Positions 45,501-57,500 of a DNA stretch of 64,000 nt are shown here, piece by piece. Under the pieces are notes generated by a model, which was not told the DNA's origin, searched no databases, and saw nothing but the letters and a program-made list of their open reading frames with translations. How positions within the stretch are numbered: position 1 is the first letter of the stretch; each line of letters starts with the position of its first letter. This stretch comes from Ricordea florida (taxonomy: Eukaryota > Cnidaria > Anthozoa > Corallimorpharia > Ricordeidae): the NCBI GenBank assembly GCA_949710005.1, contig OX453272.1:9616702-9680701 (forward strand), given 5' to 3'. Made by a program: the position numbers and the translations under genes.

Positions 45501-48500
45501 AGAAGCCCTATGGCGAAGATGGACTCGAGAGTATGTCAGAGCACTGCGAGAGCGACACAACATAATCCATCGAACCAAAGAAATGGCTGTAAACGCAGGA
45601 GACGTCGTGCTTGTCAAATGCGAAGAACGGAATCGAGGCAAATGGAAGCTAGGCGTAGTGGAAAATCCGATAGAAGGCAGGGATGGTGTTGTACGTGCTG
45701 TGCGTCTGAGGTCGGGGAAAACCTTCATCGAGAGACCCATCCAACACTTGTATCCGTTGGAACTGTCCTGTGACACCTCCACTCGGAGGGAAGCCCAGCA
45801 TCTAAGAGCAGAGGCCAGAGAATTTAGGCCCAGTAGGCGAGCTGCCGTGGCTGCTCGAGATCAGATGAGAGCCATAACTAGTGCTAAGGACGATGAAGAT
45901 TGATGTGACTCAACGAACTTTTTAAATTCATATTTGATTTCGTTGCATTTACCGATTTTTAAGAACATTGGGTTCTTTATATTTGCCTAATGATTAGTCA
46001 AATAGGGGGAGTGTGTGGCGAACTAGAATGATTGTGTGACGCTTGCGTTACGGAATGAACACTAATTAAGCGGATCTGTCAACAAATAGTTTCTCAGCTC
46101 AGGTTACTTGTGATTCTGGTTAAAAATAACATAAGCGTGGGAAGAAGAGGGATTGTGTATAACCTTGATCGGTGATTAAACAAGGAATTGTGACGGTTCT
46201 TGTTCTGAAGACTTACCAGTCCCCCCTGCGGTTATAATATTATATGACAAAAAGCTGAGCATGCGCGTGGGTCTTTGGTCGCCACGAGGTCGGTAGAGCC
46301 GCCATTTGTTTTCGTTCGGTGGCAAAATAAAAGTTGAAATTTCCAGTGTGTTCTTTAGTCGTTGATGAACGAAAGCCCAGCAGTCACCCAGAAGAACATT
46401 TTTGGTAGCAGAGCGAGGTTGCAAATGGTGAACCGCTGGAATTCAAGAATTATTTGAGATCGACGTTCGATATTTACGACCAGTTTGTGTTGTGTGCCCC
46501 GATCGATGGAGAAACTCAAGTGCGAAAAGGCGAAGGCCAAAGGAGCGTACACGCGAACCAGAACGAGACTGTTGATGTTGATGGAAGGATGCTTATCTCC
46601 GAAAGTTAAAGTTATGGAAGCCTTGGATTTTGTTTCGGTCGCTTTCGAAACGGTCGTCGAAGCCTGTATGCGGCTTGAGTCACATTACGAAATCGCTGGC
46701 GACTTGGATAAACTTAGAGCTGTATCTTTGGAGGTAGAGGCTGTGGAAGAAAATTTTAACGAAATTGAGGAGTTAGTTAGAGGATATCTGAACAGCAGTT
46801 CGAGTCAATGTGGTGTTTTAAACAGTTCCAAATCAGCAGCCGCTGAAGAGCTTATGATAAAGGAGCAGACTGATCGGATCAAGGAGGAAATTAGTAGGCG
46901 TGAGTTGGAGCTTAGTCAAGTGGCACAAGACCTGGAAAAAACGTACGAGGAATGCCAGAAAAAGCTGAGTGAGAGAATTCGCAGAGGAAAATTGCAGGTG
47001 GAGCGAGGTCAGAAAAATGGGGCTCGTAATCTGATGGAAGGATTGAAAGGACAAGTCAGTGACACGCAGGTGCTAGGACAATCCACAAGGGAAACAGGTA
47101 CTGCCCCAGAGTTTCAGATGACTGCAGAGGCACCCATTCCAGGTGGGCCCTGTATTTCCTCAACATCAAAATTGCACATGTCAACATCCACACCTGTCAA
47201 CAGTATGGCTGCACTATCTTCACCAGTAAGTGGAGTTGTTTATTCTTTTACCCCCTTTGTGCCTGAAGGCTCAGTGCCTCAGATGTCCACAGTGGTTTAT
47301 CCACCTCAATCTCAGCACCATCCCATAAATCCACTTGCAAATTCAGGTCAGACCATCCCAGTTGGATCATCTGCTTTACCACCACCAGCTTCATATAATT
47401 CTAATGTAATGGCATCTGGAACCCCCAGTGTGGTACCATGTATGTCAAGTGGCAATCAAAGTCAATCAACCCCTGAAGCCAGCCAACCATCATACCCTTA
47501 CCATGACAAGATCAATGTTGATTCTGCAGCCCTCAAGAGAGTAAGCATTCCTAAGTTTTCTGGTAATAAGAAGCAGTATGGGGCTTGGAAGGCAGTATTT
47601 TACTCATGTGTTGATCGAGCAAGAGCCACACCAGAATACAAGTTGTTAAGATTGCGTGAATGCCTCCAGGATGAAGCATTAAAAGTAATCGAGCATCTTG
47701 GCCATTCAGCCACAGCCTATGAAGTAGCCAAGTCACGACTGGACCGCAAATATGGTGGGAAGCGGCGAGCTCTCACACTTCGTCTCGAAGAGTTGGATGC
47801 CTTTAAACAAATAAGAGAAGGGAATGAGAAGGACCTGGAGAGGTTTGCTGAGCTCTTGGAAGCATTAGTCGTAAACTTAACAGATGCCAATCAAGAAGCA
47901 GAACTTGGGAGTGGATCGCTCTATATCTCTCTCCAACGCAAGTTCAACAAGAGTCTTCTTGCAAAGTACAAGCAATGGATTTTCGATAGTGGTGAGAGTG
48001 AAAGTGTTACAGCATTGAGAGAATTCGTTGACCGTGAGTCAGAATTTATGACAATAGCTTCCGAAACAATAGTAGGTGCCATTAAAGATGGGCCCAAGAG
48101 GGAGAGAACATTCTTAGCTGAAGACCGAAGCTCCAAGAGGAAACCTGTGAGGAAGTGCAAGGTCTGCAAAGGACCCCATAGTCTCTGGAATTGTGAAGGT
48201 TTTAAGAGGCTAGCAGTAAGCAACCGGTGGAACATTGCAAAGGAGCATAAATTGTGTTTTAGATGTCTAAGCGATGGACATCGTGGGGATACGTGTTTGT
48301 GGAACAAGGTCTGTGGGATAAATGGGTGTCAGTCTCGCCATCACCGAATGCTTCATGAGGACCATGTGGCAAGAGTAGAAACCCAAGCAGAAGTTGGAGT
48401 GGAGTCATCAAGTGCATCAACAAGCAGCTGTACCAGAGAAGGGGAGATAAGTGAGAGAACCCATTCGACCACCACTGGAGAAGAACCTATTCTGTCCACC

Positions 48501-51500
48501 AGATTCATGGCACTGAGAACTATTCCTGTTTATTTGAGCAATGGGAAAAGAAGAGTTAAAGTAAATGCTCTCTTGGATGATGCAAGCAGCAAAAGTTACT
48601 TGAACAGTGATGTTGCAGCGGAACTTGAACTTGAAGGAAGCCCACATGAACTAACTGTTAAGGTATTGAATGACAAGCAAGAGAGGTTTCAAACTACTCT
48701 TGTGGAATTTAGGATCACCAGTTTAAGTGGAGAATTGTCCAAGGAAGTCTCCGCCTATACAGCTGAAAGAGTTACAGGAAATATGGAAGTGGTGGATTGG
48801 AAGAAGTACCGCACTAAATGGGGACATCTGAAAGATATCAAGTTTCCTCAAGTGGGACCCCGTACCATGGTAGATTTGCTTATTGGCGTGGATCATGCTG
48901 ACTTGCTGTACTCACTGAAGGATGTGAAGGGGCTACCAGGAGAGCCCATTGCTAGGCTGACCCCACTAGGGTGGACTTGTATTGGCAATCCAGAAGTGAA
49001 CTCAGAGAGAACCCAGACCAATTTTACCTTCTTCCTGAATGATTCGGACAGACTAAACAGCCTTGTTCGTCGGTACTGGGACATAGAAGAGCCTATATGT
49101 ATAGAGAATTGTATTGTCAATCCAGACGAGAAGTTTGCAAAGGACACAGTTGCTAACTCTTTGACCTATGACAATGGACGCTACGCTATTGGAATGCCTT
49201 GGAAACGCAACAAAAGTTCATTGCCCAACAATTACAGTATGGCACTGCACCGTTTGCAGAACACTGAGAAGAAGTTACAAAGATCACCTGAGCTTGCTGA
49301 GGTTTACACTAAAATATTGCAAACGTATGAGAAAGAGGGATACATCCACAAGGTCCCTCGTAAAGGGAGAGAGCCTGATCAACTCTGGTACCTACCTCAC
49401 TTCCCTGTGTTACGACCAGACAAGTCAACAACTAAAACTCGCATAGTGTTCGATGCCTCCGCCAAGTTCAATGGCATGTCTCTTAATGACGTTGTATTAC
49501 AAGGGCCTAAACTCCAGAATGACCTGTTTACAGTTCTTCTTCGGTTGCGGCGTGATCCTGTAGCCTTAATGTGCGACATCAAAGAAATGTACCTGCAGAT
49601 CAAGCTGAAACGAGATGATCAACCGTATCATCGCTTTCTGTGGCGAAGTTTAGAGACAAACCGAGAGCCTGACATCTTTGAGTTTGACCGCCTTGTATTT
49701 GGAGTAAATTCATCTCCTTTTCAAGCCCAGTTCGTAACCCAAGAACACGCCAGGAGATATCAATCAGAGTTTCCCCTAGCAGCTGAAACTATTCTTAAGA
49801 GTACGTACATGGATGATAGCATGGATTCCGTTCCTGACATCAAGACAGCAATTGAGCTGTACAGCCAGTTGTCGCAACTATGGGAATCTGCTGGAATGCA
49901 TGCCAGAAAGTGGCTTTCGAATGAACCTGAAGTGTTACAATCAATTCCATCTTCAGACTGTGCCACAGAAGTTGATCTTGACCGGGGTGAGTTACCTCCA
50001 GTGAAAACCTTGGGAGTCCTGTGGTGCCCTATGGAAGATGTGTTTAAATTCCAAGTTAATCAGCCTACTGAGAAGCATTCCCAAACAAAACGTAACTTCT
50101 TAAGCAAGATAGCAACATTGTTCGACCCACTTGGCCTTTTATCACCCTACATTGTGCGAGCCAAGGTCCTGCTACAAGACATGTGGGCAAGTGGTGTGGA
50201 CTGGGATGAGCCGGTCGGTGAAAATTTGTCAGCGAGGGCTACACAGTGGTTCAGTGAACTATCAGCATTACCAAGAATTCAGATCCCACGATGCTTGAGG
50301 ACCAGCACTCCAGTTGAACACATGGCTATACATATATTTGTGGATGCATCTGAAGAAGCGTATGGAGCAGCCTGTTATGTCAGACACCTCTATAAAGATG
50401 GAACTGTCAGTTGCCGCCTCATTGCTTCAAGGTCCCATGTTGCACCACTTCAGGCTATAAGCATACCACGTCTGGAACTGATGGCCGCCGTGACAGGCCT
50501 CAGGCTTGGTGAGACGGTTGGACAAGTGCTTGTTATAGAGAAACATGAGTGGGTGTTTTGGTCTGATAGCATGGATGTTCTCTATTGGATTTGCGGACAA
50601 AGTCGAAAGTACAAGCCATTTGTGTCTAATCGTGTAGGGGAGATTCAAACCTTGACCAATCCAGAGCAGTGGAGACATGTACCAACCAAGCTAAACCCCG
50701 CTGACTTGCTGACAAGGGGTCTTAGCATTTCGACCCTTGCTGAGGAAAAACAATGGTGGAATGGTCCATCATTTCTGAAGCAACCCCCTTCGGAGTGGCC
50801 AGAGACCAAAATTGAAATGAAGGCTGGGTTCAACAGTGAGATCCGGAAGTCATACCAGGCAAGGGAACAAGTAGGGGAGAAGACATTCCTTTCTTCAGTC
50901 GGTGAAGACCGATTAGAACCACGAAGATACTCGAGTTGGAGTAGACTTACAAGAGTTGCTGCAAGAGTTGATCGATTCCTCGAAAACTGTCGTTTACCAG
51001 CTGCCTTTCGAAGAGAAGGTACTATACAGCCTGATGAAGTAGCCTCTTCTGGAATGAGATTTATCAGACAAGCACAGCAAAAAGTCTTTAAGGACGAAAT
51101 ACGAGCAGTCAAGACCAAAAAGGAACTGCCAAATGGGAGTAGATTGCAGCCCCTGAGACCTGTCTTGTCAGAGGATGGGGTTCTTCGCTGTGATGGGAGG
51201 CTTCGATACGCTGAGTATCTACCATGGGAAACCCGTTACCCCATCATCTTACCTCGAAGTCATTGGGTCACGACCCTCATCATCAAGCAAGCTCACGAGC
51301 AGAGTGAACACGGGGGAATTAACCAGGTGTTGGCCCAACTTTCTGTCCAGTATTGGATAATTTCAGCGAGAGAAGCAATCAAGCAATGGGAGAGAGAGTG
51401 CATGCAGTGCAGAAGGAGAAAAGCGAAACCAGCCAAGCAAATCATGGCCCCTTTGCCTGAATTGCGTACTCAAAAGTCTTTACGCGCTTTCAGCCAAACA

Positions 51501-54500
51501 TCACTTGACTTTGGCGGGCCCTTTATCACGAAACAAGGAAGAGGAAAGGTACGCCAGAAGAGATATTTGTGCCTATTCACGTGTTTGGCAACAAGGGCTG
51601 TGCATCTGGAGGTGGCTTTTAGCCTTGACACTGATTCATTTCTAAATGCCTTCTTTCGTATGGCATCGCGACGTGGCCTACCAGAAATTGTTGTATGTGA
51701 TAATGGGACTAACTTCGTTGGAGGAAGTAAAGAATTGAAGGCATTAGAAACTTTAGATGAGAAGAAGATTCAAGATGGCACAGCAACTCACGGGGTGCAG
51801 TGGCGCTTCAATCCTCCACTCGCTCCACATTTCAGTGGTGTGCATGAAGTTATGATCAAGTCTGCAAAGAAAGCTATTTATGCTATCCTGAACTCTGCAG
51901 ATATCTCAGATGAAGAACTGTTAAGTGCAGTCGTTGGCGCAGAAGGGTTACTTAACTCCCGACCAATCACATACCAGTCGGCCGATCCCACTGACCTTAC
52001 CCCTTTAACGCCCAACCATTTTCTGCATGGCCAGTTAGGAGGGAGATTTGCACCTAAAGTTATTGACGAGGTTGCCTTTAATCCCAGGAGGAGATGGCGT
52101 CGGGTCCAGGAACTTGTTCGCCACTTTTGGCACAGGTGGCTTAGGGAGTGGCTCCCGAGTCTAAGTGGAAGAAAGAAATGGCGCTGCGAGCAGAGTGATT
52201 TGAAAGTTGGCGATGTGGTCATTGTAATGTTCACAGATAACCCAAGAGGAAGGTGGCCCCTGGGTCGAATCGTAAAAGTATTCCCTGGGAAGGATGACAA
52301 GGTTCGAGTAGTTGATGTTCAAGTTGGGACGAGTATCTTGCGGAGGCCGATAGTGAAGCTTTGCCCTTTGGAGTGTTCTTGAACTATTAGGTAGAAACTT
52401 TGCATGAAGTGAAACGCTTCTTTAGCATATTTAAATTTTATTGTTGATATTGTATATCAAAGAAGGGGAGGATGTTCTGAAGACTTACCAGTCCCCCCTG
52501 CGGTTATAATATTATATGACAAAAAGCTGAGCATGCGCGTGGGTCTTTGGTCGCCACGAGGTCGGTAGAGCCGCCATTTGTTTTCGTTCGGTGGCAAAAT
52601 AAAAGTTGAAATTTCCAGTGTGTTCTTTAGTCGTTGATGAACGAAAGCCCAGCAGTCACCCAGAAGAACAGTTCTCATGCGTCTGTTTTTGTCGAGATCT
52701 TGAAGCTATTCACGACAATGCTGTTACGAGCTAAACTGACCTACTTTTTCTTCCTAAATGATACTGTACTTTTATTGACAATACGCTTAACAGAGAATGT
52801 CAGATTTAGGTTGGTAGCAAATAAGAAAATGTAATTGAAATGGAAAATGCATGTTAAAAGTGCATCAATATAGGCATTATCTCTTAGCTGTACTGTATGA
52901 TAGGGCCACATTCTTCCCATTAGAAACAGAAGTATTTGATGTAATATCCAGAAGGGAAACACCTTTGTATTTATTGCACCTTTGAAACGAGATTGCTTGA
53001 GACAACAAAACGTCATTTGATTTTTTAAAAAATGTCCAAGTCATCACTGACTATACAATTCTCCTTTTAGGGTCAAGGAACTTACAAATGCAAAGGAGAA
53101 ACTTGAGTCTATGATAAATGAAAGGGAACATACCATTTCATCTCTGAAGAAGCAGATCAATGGTTTGGTGAGTGTTTTCGATTTAATTTCTCTGTGCAGG
53201 ACTATGACATGAAAGCCAAGCTGACAAGTAGTCTCTTTACGAACAACAGAGGTCCATTTTGATGCAAATGAATATATGAAAGACCATATATTTGAGCTCC
53301 GGTATCGTAGAGGTCATGGGTTCGAATCCCGTTCAGGCCTGAGTTTGTTTCAGGCTTTAATTTCACAGCTGCTTAAGTTGTGTACATAACTGCGATGATC
53401 AATTAATGTCATTACAGAGTTCCATTTTTTTACATGGATAATAGTGAAAACTGAAACACTCGTATTTTCCATATTTTGACTCGGTGAAGATATGAAAAAG
53501 TTATGTACCAAATGTCCCGGATGTACGCGCGCGTCCTAATTTTCCCGCTATTTTCTTGTCCACATAATAAAAAGAACATTACACGGTGGCTTGAAGATAT
53601 GAATTTTATTTTCTCGTTTTGAAAACAGCGTTTTACTCGCAAGTAAAGTTCATATCTTCACGCCACCGTGTAATATCCCCTATGTATGTAGGAGGAGTAC
53701 CGATACATAAGCTTTTAACTCGTCATTGTATGACTTGCCATTGATCTTTTCATCAGGAAACCGGTTTTGCCAGGCAGTCAGAAGAATGGGAGAGTCAGAG
53801 TGAGGCTGGTATTGCTGCCATGCGTGAAGAAGCTGAAATCCTTCACAGTACTCTACGTGAGATCACTAATGCTGTCAGGCATGATGCCGACAACACTGCC
53901 AGGTTGCTAGGCTCACCCGGGGGACTTGAAATTGAAGTTGTAGATGCTGGATTGTTAGAAGGCGTTGAAGATGACTTCAGTAAGAAACCCATGTCACCAT
54001 CACGTGCAGCGCGCATGCGTTCAACCTCTCCGACTCGTTCCCGGTCTCCTGCGGTGTCTGAGAATGCTTTGGCCACGGTTCATTCCGCCATTCAAAAGAA
54101 AAACATCCAGGTTATGGTAAGGGGAAATTTGCTTGCTGTTCAGTTTCGTACAAACAACAATTAACTTAAAATGATAGACGAGCGCGAAACGTTTGGCAAA
54201 GAAATCATTCACTGCTGAGAAATGGACTCGCACTATACTGATGACATACAAACTACGAAGAGGTAGAGACGTAAAAGACTGCGTCAATTGTTTAGTAACT
54301 AACTACTTAACAATTATTCGCCAAAGGCTAATTGATTATCGGTGAATATTCACTGAGCCTGAGGCGAATAATTGTTTTAGAATAGATACACAGGTGATTA
54401 TTTCAAAAAGAAACGAAGAAGCATTGTACAACGCGAAAAAATTTTATTTCATCAAAAGCGCGCTAACGACTGGCAGCCATTTTGTTCGTTGAGGTGATTA

Positions 54501-57500
54501 TCAGCTGATAATCCGAGATAGCGAACCAATCAGATCGCACGACTTTGTATAATCACCAGGACCCGGTTCCTGAAAAGCCGATTAAACTATCCCCCGATTA
54601 GCGCTTTATCCACGCTTAAAATTCTTATCCTGTGGATAACTAATCGGAGGATAAAAAGGCGTTCCTGAAAACAGATTTATCCCGCGATTAACTATCCACT
54701 GATTAAGGTCAGAACAAACCGGTCAGACTGGTTATTTTCACGTACGCGGCTGAACGCGGGAAAATATTGCAGCTGCGGTCAGTGAACTCATGAGAAAAGA
54801 AAAGAAAAATGGCGGAAAGTGAAAATGAACGTGAAGTTATCGTTGAATCAAAAAGAAGAAATAGAAAACCCAACTTTTCCGTGAATGAAATTTCTGTAAT
54901 TACAGAAAAGGTTAAAAATCACCTTGCAGTCATCCAGTCGAAATTTTCAAACAACGTTACTAACAAAAAGAAGAATCAAATTTGGCAAGAAATAACCGAC
55001 GCTGTAAATGCAGTGGGGATGGCAGGCCGAACGGTTACGGAAGTAAAGGATAAATGGAGAAATTTACATAGTACAGCAAAGAAAGAATTTTCCACATATA
55101 GGAGGGAAACACAGAAAACTGGAGGTGGTCCAGCTCCAAAGCCCCCGAGTTTGTCCAGCGAAAAAATTATTGAAGTTTTTGAGGACACGCCGGCTTTCAG
55201 TGGTTTGAATGGGTTTGAAGCAGGTATGTAAACAATGCTATTGTTACGAAAGTTGTCATGTGATTGCTCACTATTTGTCGGCCATATTTTCTTAACGTTT
55301 TCCTTGCGAACATTTTGAGTTGCATGTTTTCATGGAACGGCAAGTGTGGATGCTTCGGAGAAAAAGATAAGTGTGAAAACTTTAGAGGCTGAACATTCTC
55401 TGAGAAAGATTTTGTGCTCTCTGCGAAAATCATATTGCTCGTTTGTTTTGCGCGTTTGACGTGTACGAACGTAACTGAGCTGAGTGGCAATTGAGCAGTT
55501 ATAAGTTCTTCTATGAAGTCATGTACAAACAAAGATTGTAAAATTAGACATGTGAGTATTTTTATAACTTCTCTTAGGTCCAGAGGCCGCAACACCCAGT
55601 GAGAATGCCTGGGTTTGTAGTGTAGCCAACAACGAGGATGGTTCTGTGGAGGTTGTTGGCGTTAAGCCAAGCAAGAAAAAAAGACAGGACGACGTGCTGG
55701 AGCTTCAGCACGAATGTCTTTCGCTTAAGAAAGAAAACTTGATTTTGAAAAAAAGAAAATTAGAGCTGCAAGTCCAGCTTTTGCAGAGTCAATTTGATGA
55801 AATTAATTACATTCCTTAGCTGCTACCTTAGAAGAACCCTGTTTATCTCTGTCATTTGCTTGTTCTTTATTTATTTCTGCGCAAAAATCGAAATAAGGGA
55901 AGAGTTTGTTTGATCACCTCTCATATTGTTTTGTGAGCATGGTTCAAGTGACAATGGTATTTTATATATTATTTGGTGCTTGTGCAACGTTTAGTTCTGT
56001 ATTTTTTTCCACATTGGCATAAAAGAATAACTTATGATGAGTGTTTATGTTCACTCTGAAACAAAATAACAAGTAAAAATTTAATCAGGTTGTCTGATTA
56101 GAAATTTAGCTTTTGTACTTGTGGACCATTCTACCAATGGACAATGTCCAGATGAAATTCACATCACATTTGGTTGACACATTTTGTAGTTTGCAGCTTT
56201 CATGTAATAATTGATTCAGAAGCAGCTTCATTGAATAAAAGACTGATTTGGACCTTCTTCTTGTTACTACAGTTCATCACAACAGAAAACAAGTATTTAT
56301 TATGCACATGCATTTGTCATGTGAACATGTTACTGTATTAAACATTTCATTAATATTTGCTGGTGCTTTGTGGTGTCACTTCACCTTGACATAATTTAGT
56401 GCACCCTGAAACCTTACAACTTTCTTTATAGTAATATATAGCAAAGTCATGCAATGTTGTTAAAGTCATCAGGGTAACAAAACAATAAAACTATTATAAA
56501 CCCCTACTTTTCATAGGTCTTCATATACTTTGCAAACAGCAGATCACAGACAGCTAAACCTTAAGTAGGGCAGCAATAATTGCATACAGTGTTGTGTTAC
56601 AAGTTTCTCTTCAAAATATACTTTTTGATGCGTCCACATAATAAACGTACATGCTTGTTTTGTTTGCCTGTCTTTGAAGCTATCTTGGCATTTTATTTTT
56701 ACAAATTGTTTTCAATAAAATGGTATGAGAATTGGATTAAGGAGCTAGAGGTCAAAACAAAACAATAATAGCATTGACAAAACAACATGTCACCAAAGTA
56801 ATTTGTATCTCTGGTTAGGCAAAAATACAATAATTATTTAGGTCTTTGTAACACAGCACTTTTACATGCAAGATGATAGTAAAGGTTGTGTTTGCTAAAC
56901 AATGTCCTTTGAAACTGGGGCATGAAATAAACATTTTTAAAAAAACATGTCACAAATGTAGTCCCTCACAGCCTTTCCATCCTCTGGGCCACAATATGCT
57001 GCAAGTTCTGGTTGATCTTGAATGTTTTCAAAGCCTGCATCCATTGGCTCATTCCTGAGGATGGCAATATTATGAAGGATTGCACATGCCCCTATCAAAA
57101 TGCATGTTTTCTCTGGTGTCATGCGAATCTCGGAATGAAGAAGATGAAATCTCCTCTTCCACCACCGAAATGTTCGTTCAATTGCTGCGCGGGTCTTTGT
57201 ATGGGCTTTGTTGAAGGCTTCCTGTTGAGCAGTGGAAGGGTTCAGGTATGGTGTCATGAGGTAGGGGCGACATGGGTAACCACTGTCTCCAAAGAGTAAG
57301 CCGTCCTCTAGTGCTCGAGGCTGGGTTTGCAGCTGCTGTCCAATTACTGAATCAGTGAAAATGAAGCTGTCATGTGTGCTTCCTGGCCATTTGGCCACAA
57401 TGTTGGTAAAGAAGCCTGAAATGTGAAGGATTTACTTATAATTTTGCCAGTGAATTATTACTGCCTTGAATGATTTTTATGGGCTAATGGCACCTTTGCA

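Larger units (their letters stand above)
46201..52670 (+). mobile_element. BEL/Pao retrotransposon B, complete and nested in A
   Basis: LTRs of 198 bp at 46201-46398 and 52473-52670 start TGTTCTGAAGAC, end AGAAGAACA and appear identical. A 5-bp target site duplication GTTCT flanks the element (46196-46200 and 52671-52675), as expected for BEL/Pao. Downstream of the 5' LTR is a tggtagcagagcgagg primer site candidate, and a purine tract agaaggggagga precedes the 3' LTR. The single Gag-Pol ORF is uninterrupted. This is a young and possibly mobile copy. It belongs to a different lineage from A (YMDD against YVDD and clearly different Gag). Confidence 0.93.
40373..52717 (+). mobile_element. BEL/Pao retrotransposon A, containing nested element B
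   Basis: The left LTR is 40373-40603. The right LTR is split into 46012-46200 and 52676-52717 by insertion of element B. The two LTRs start TGTGTGGCGAAC, end ACGACA and differ at one visible base in 231 (cttaaag against cttgaag). A primer-binding-site-like tggcacctccgacggga follows the left LTR, and a purine-rich aataggggga precedes the right one. I could not find a convincing target site duplication around A. The internal part is 5.4 kb. It sits in the rootletin intron between 40250 and 53071. Confidence 0.9.

Noticed and set aside
46485-46505. Upstream extension of the element B polyprotein
   Set aside because: The codon at 46485 is TTG; the first ATG in frame is 46506.
40367-52722. Target site duplication around element A
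   Set aside because: Bases on either side (tctta and atgct) do not match, so I do not claim one.
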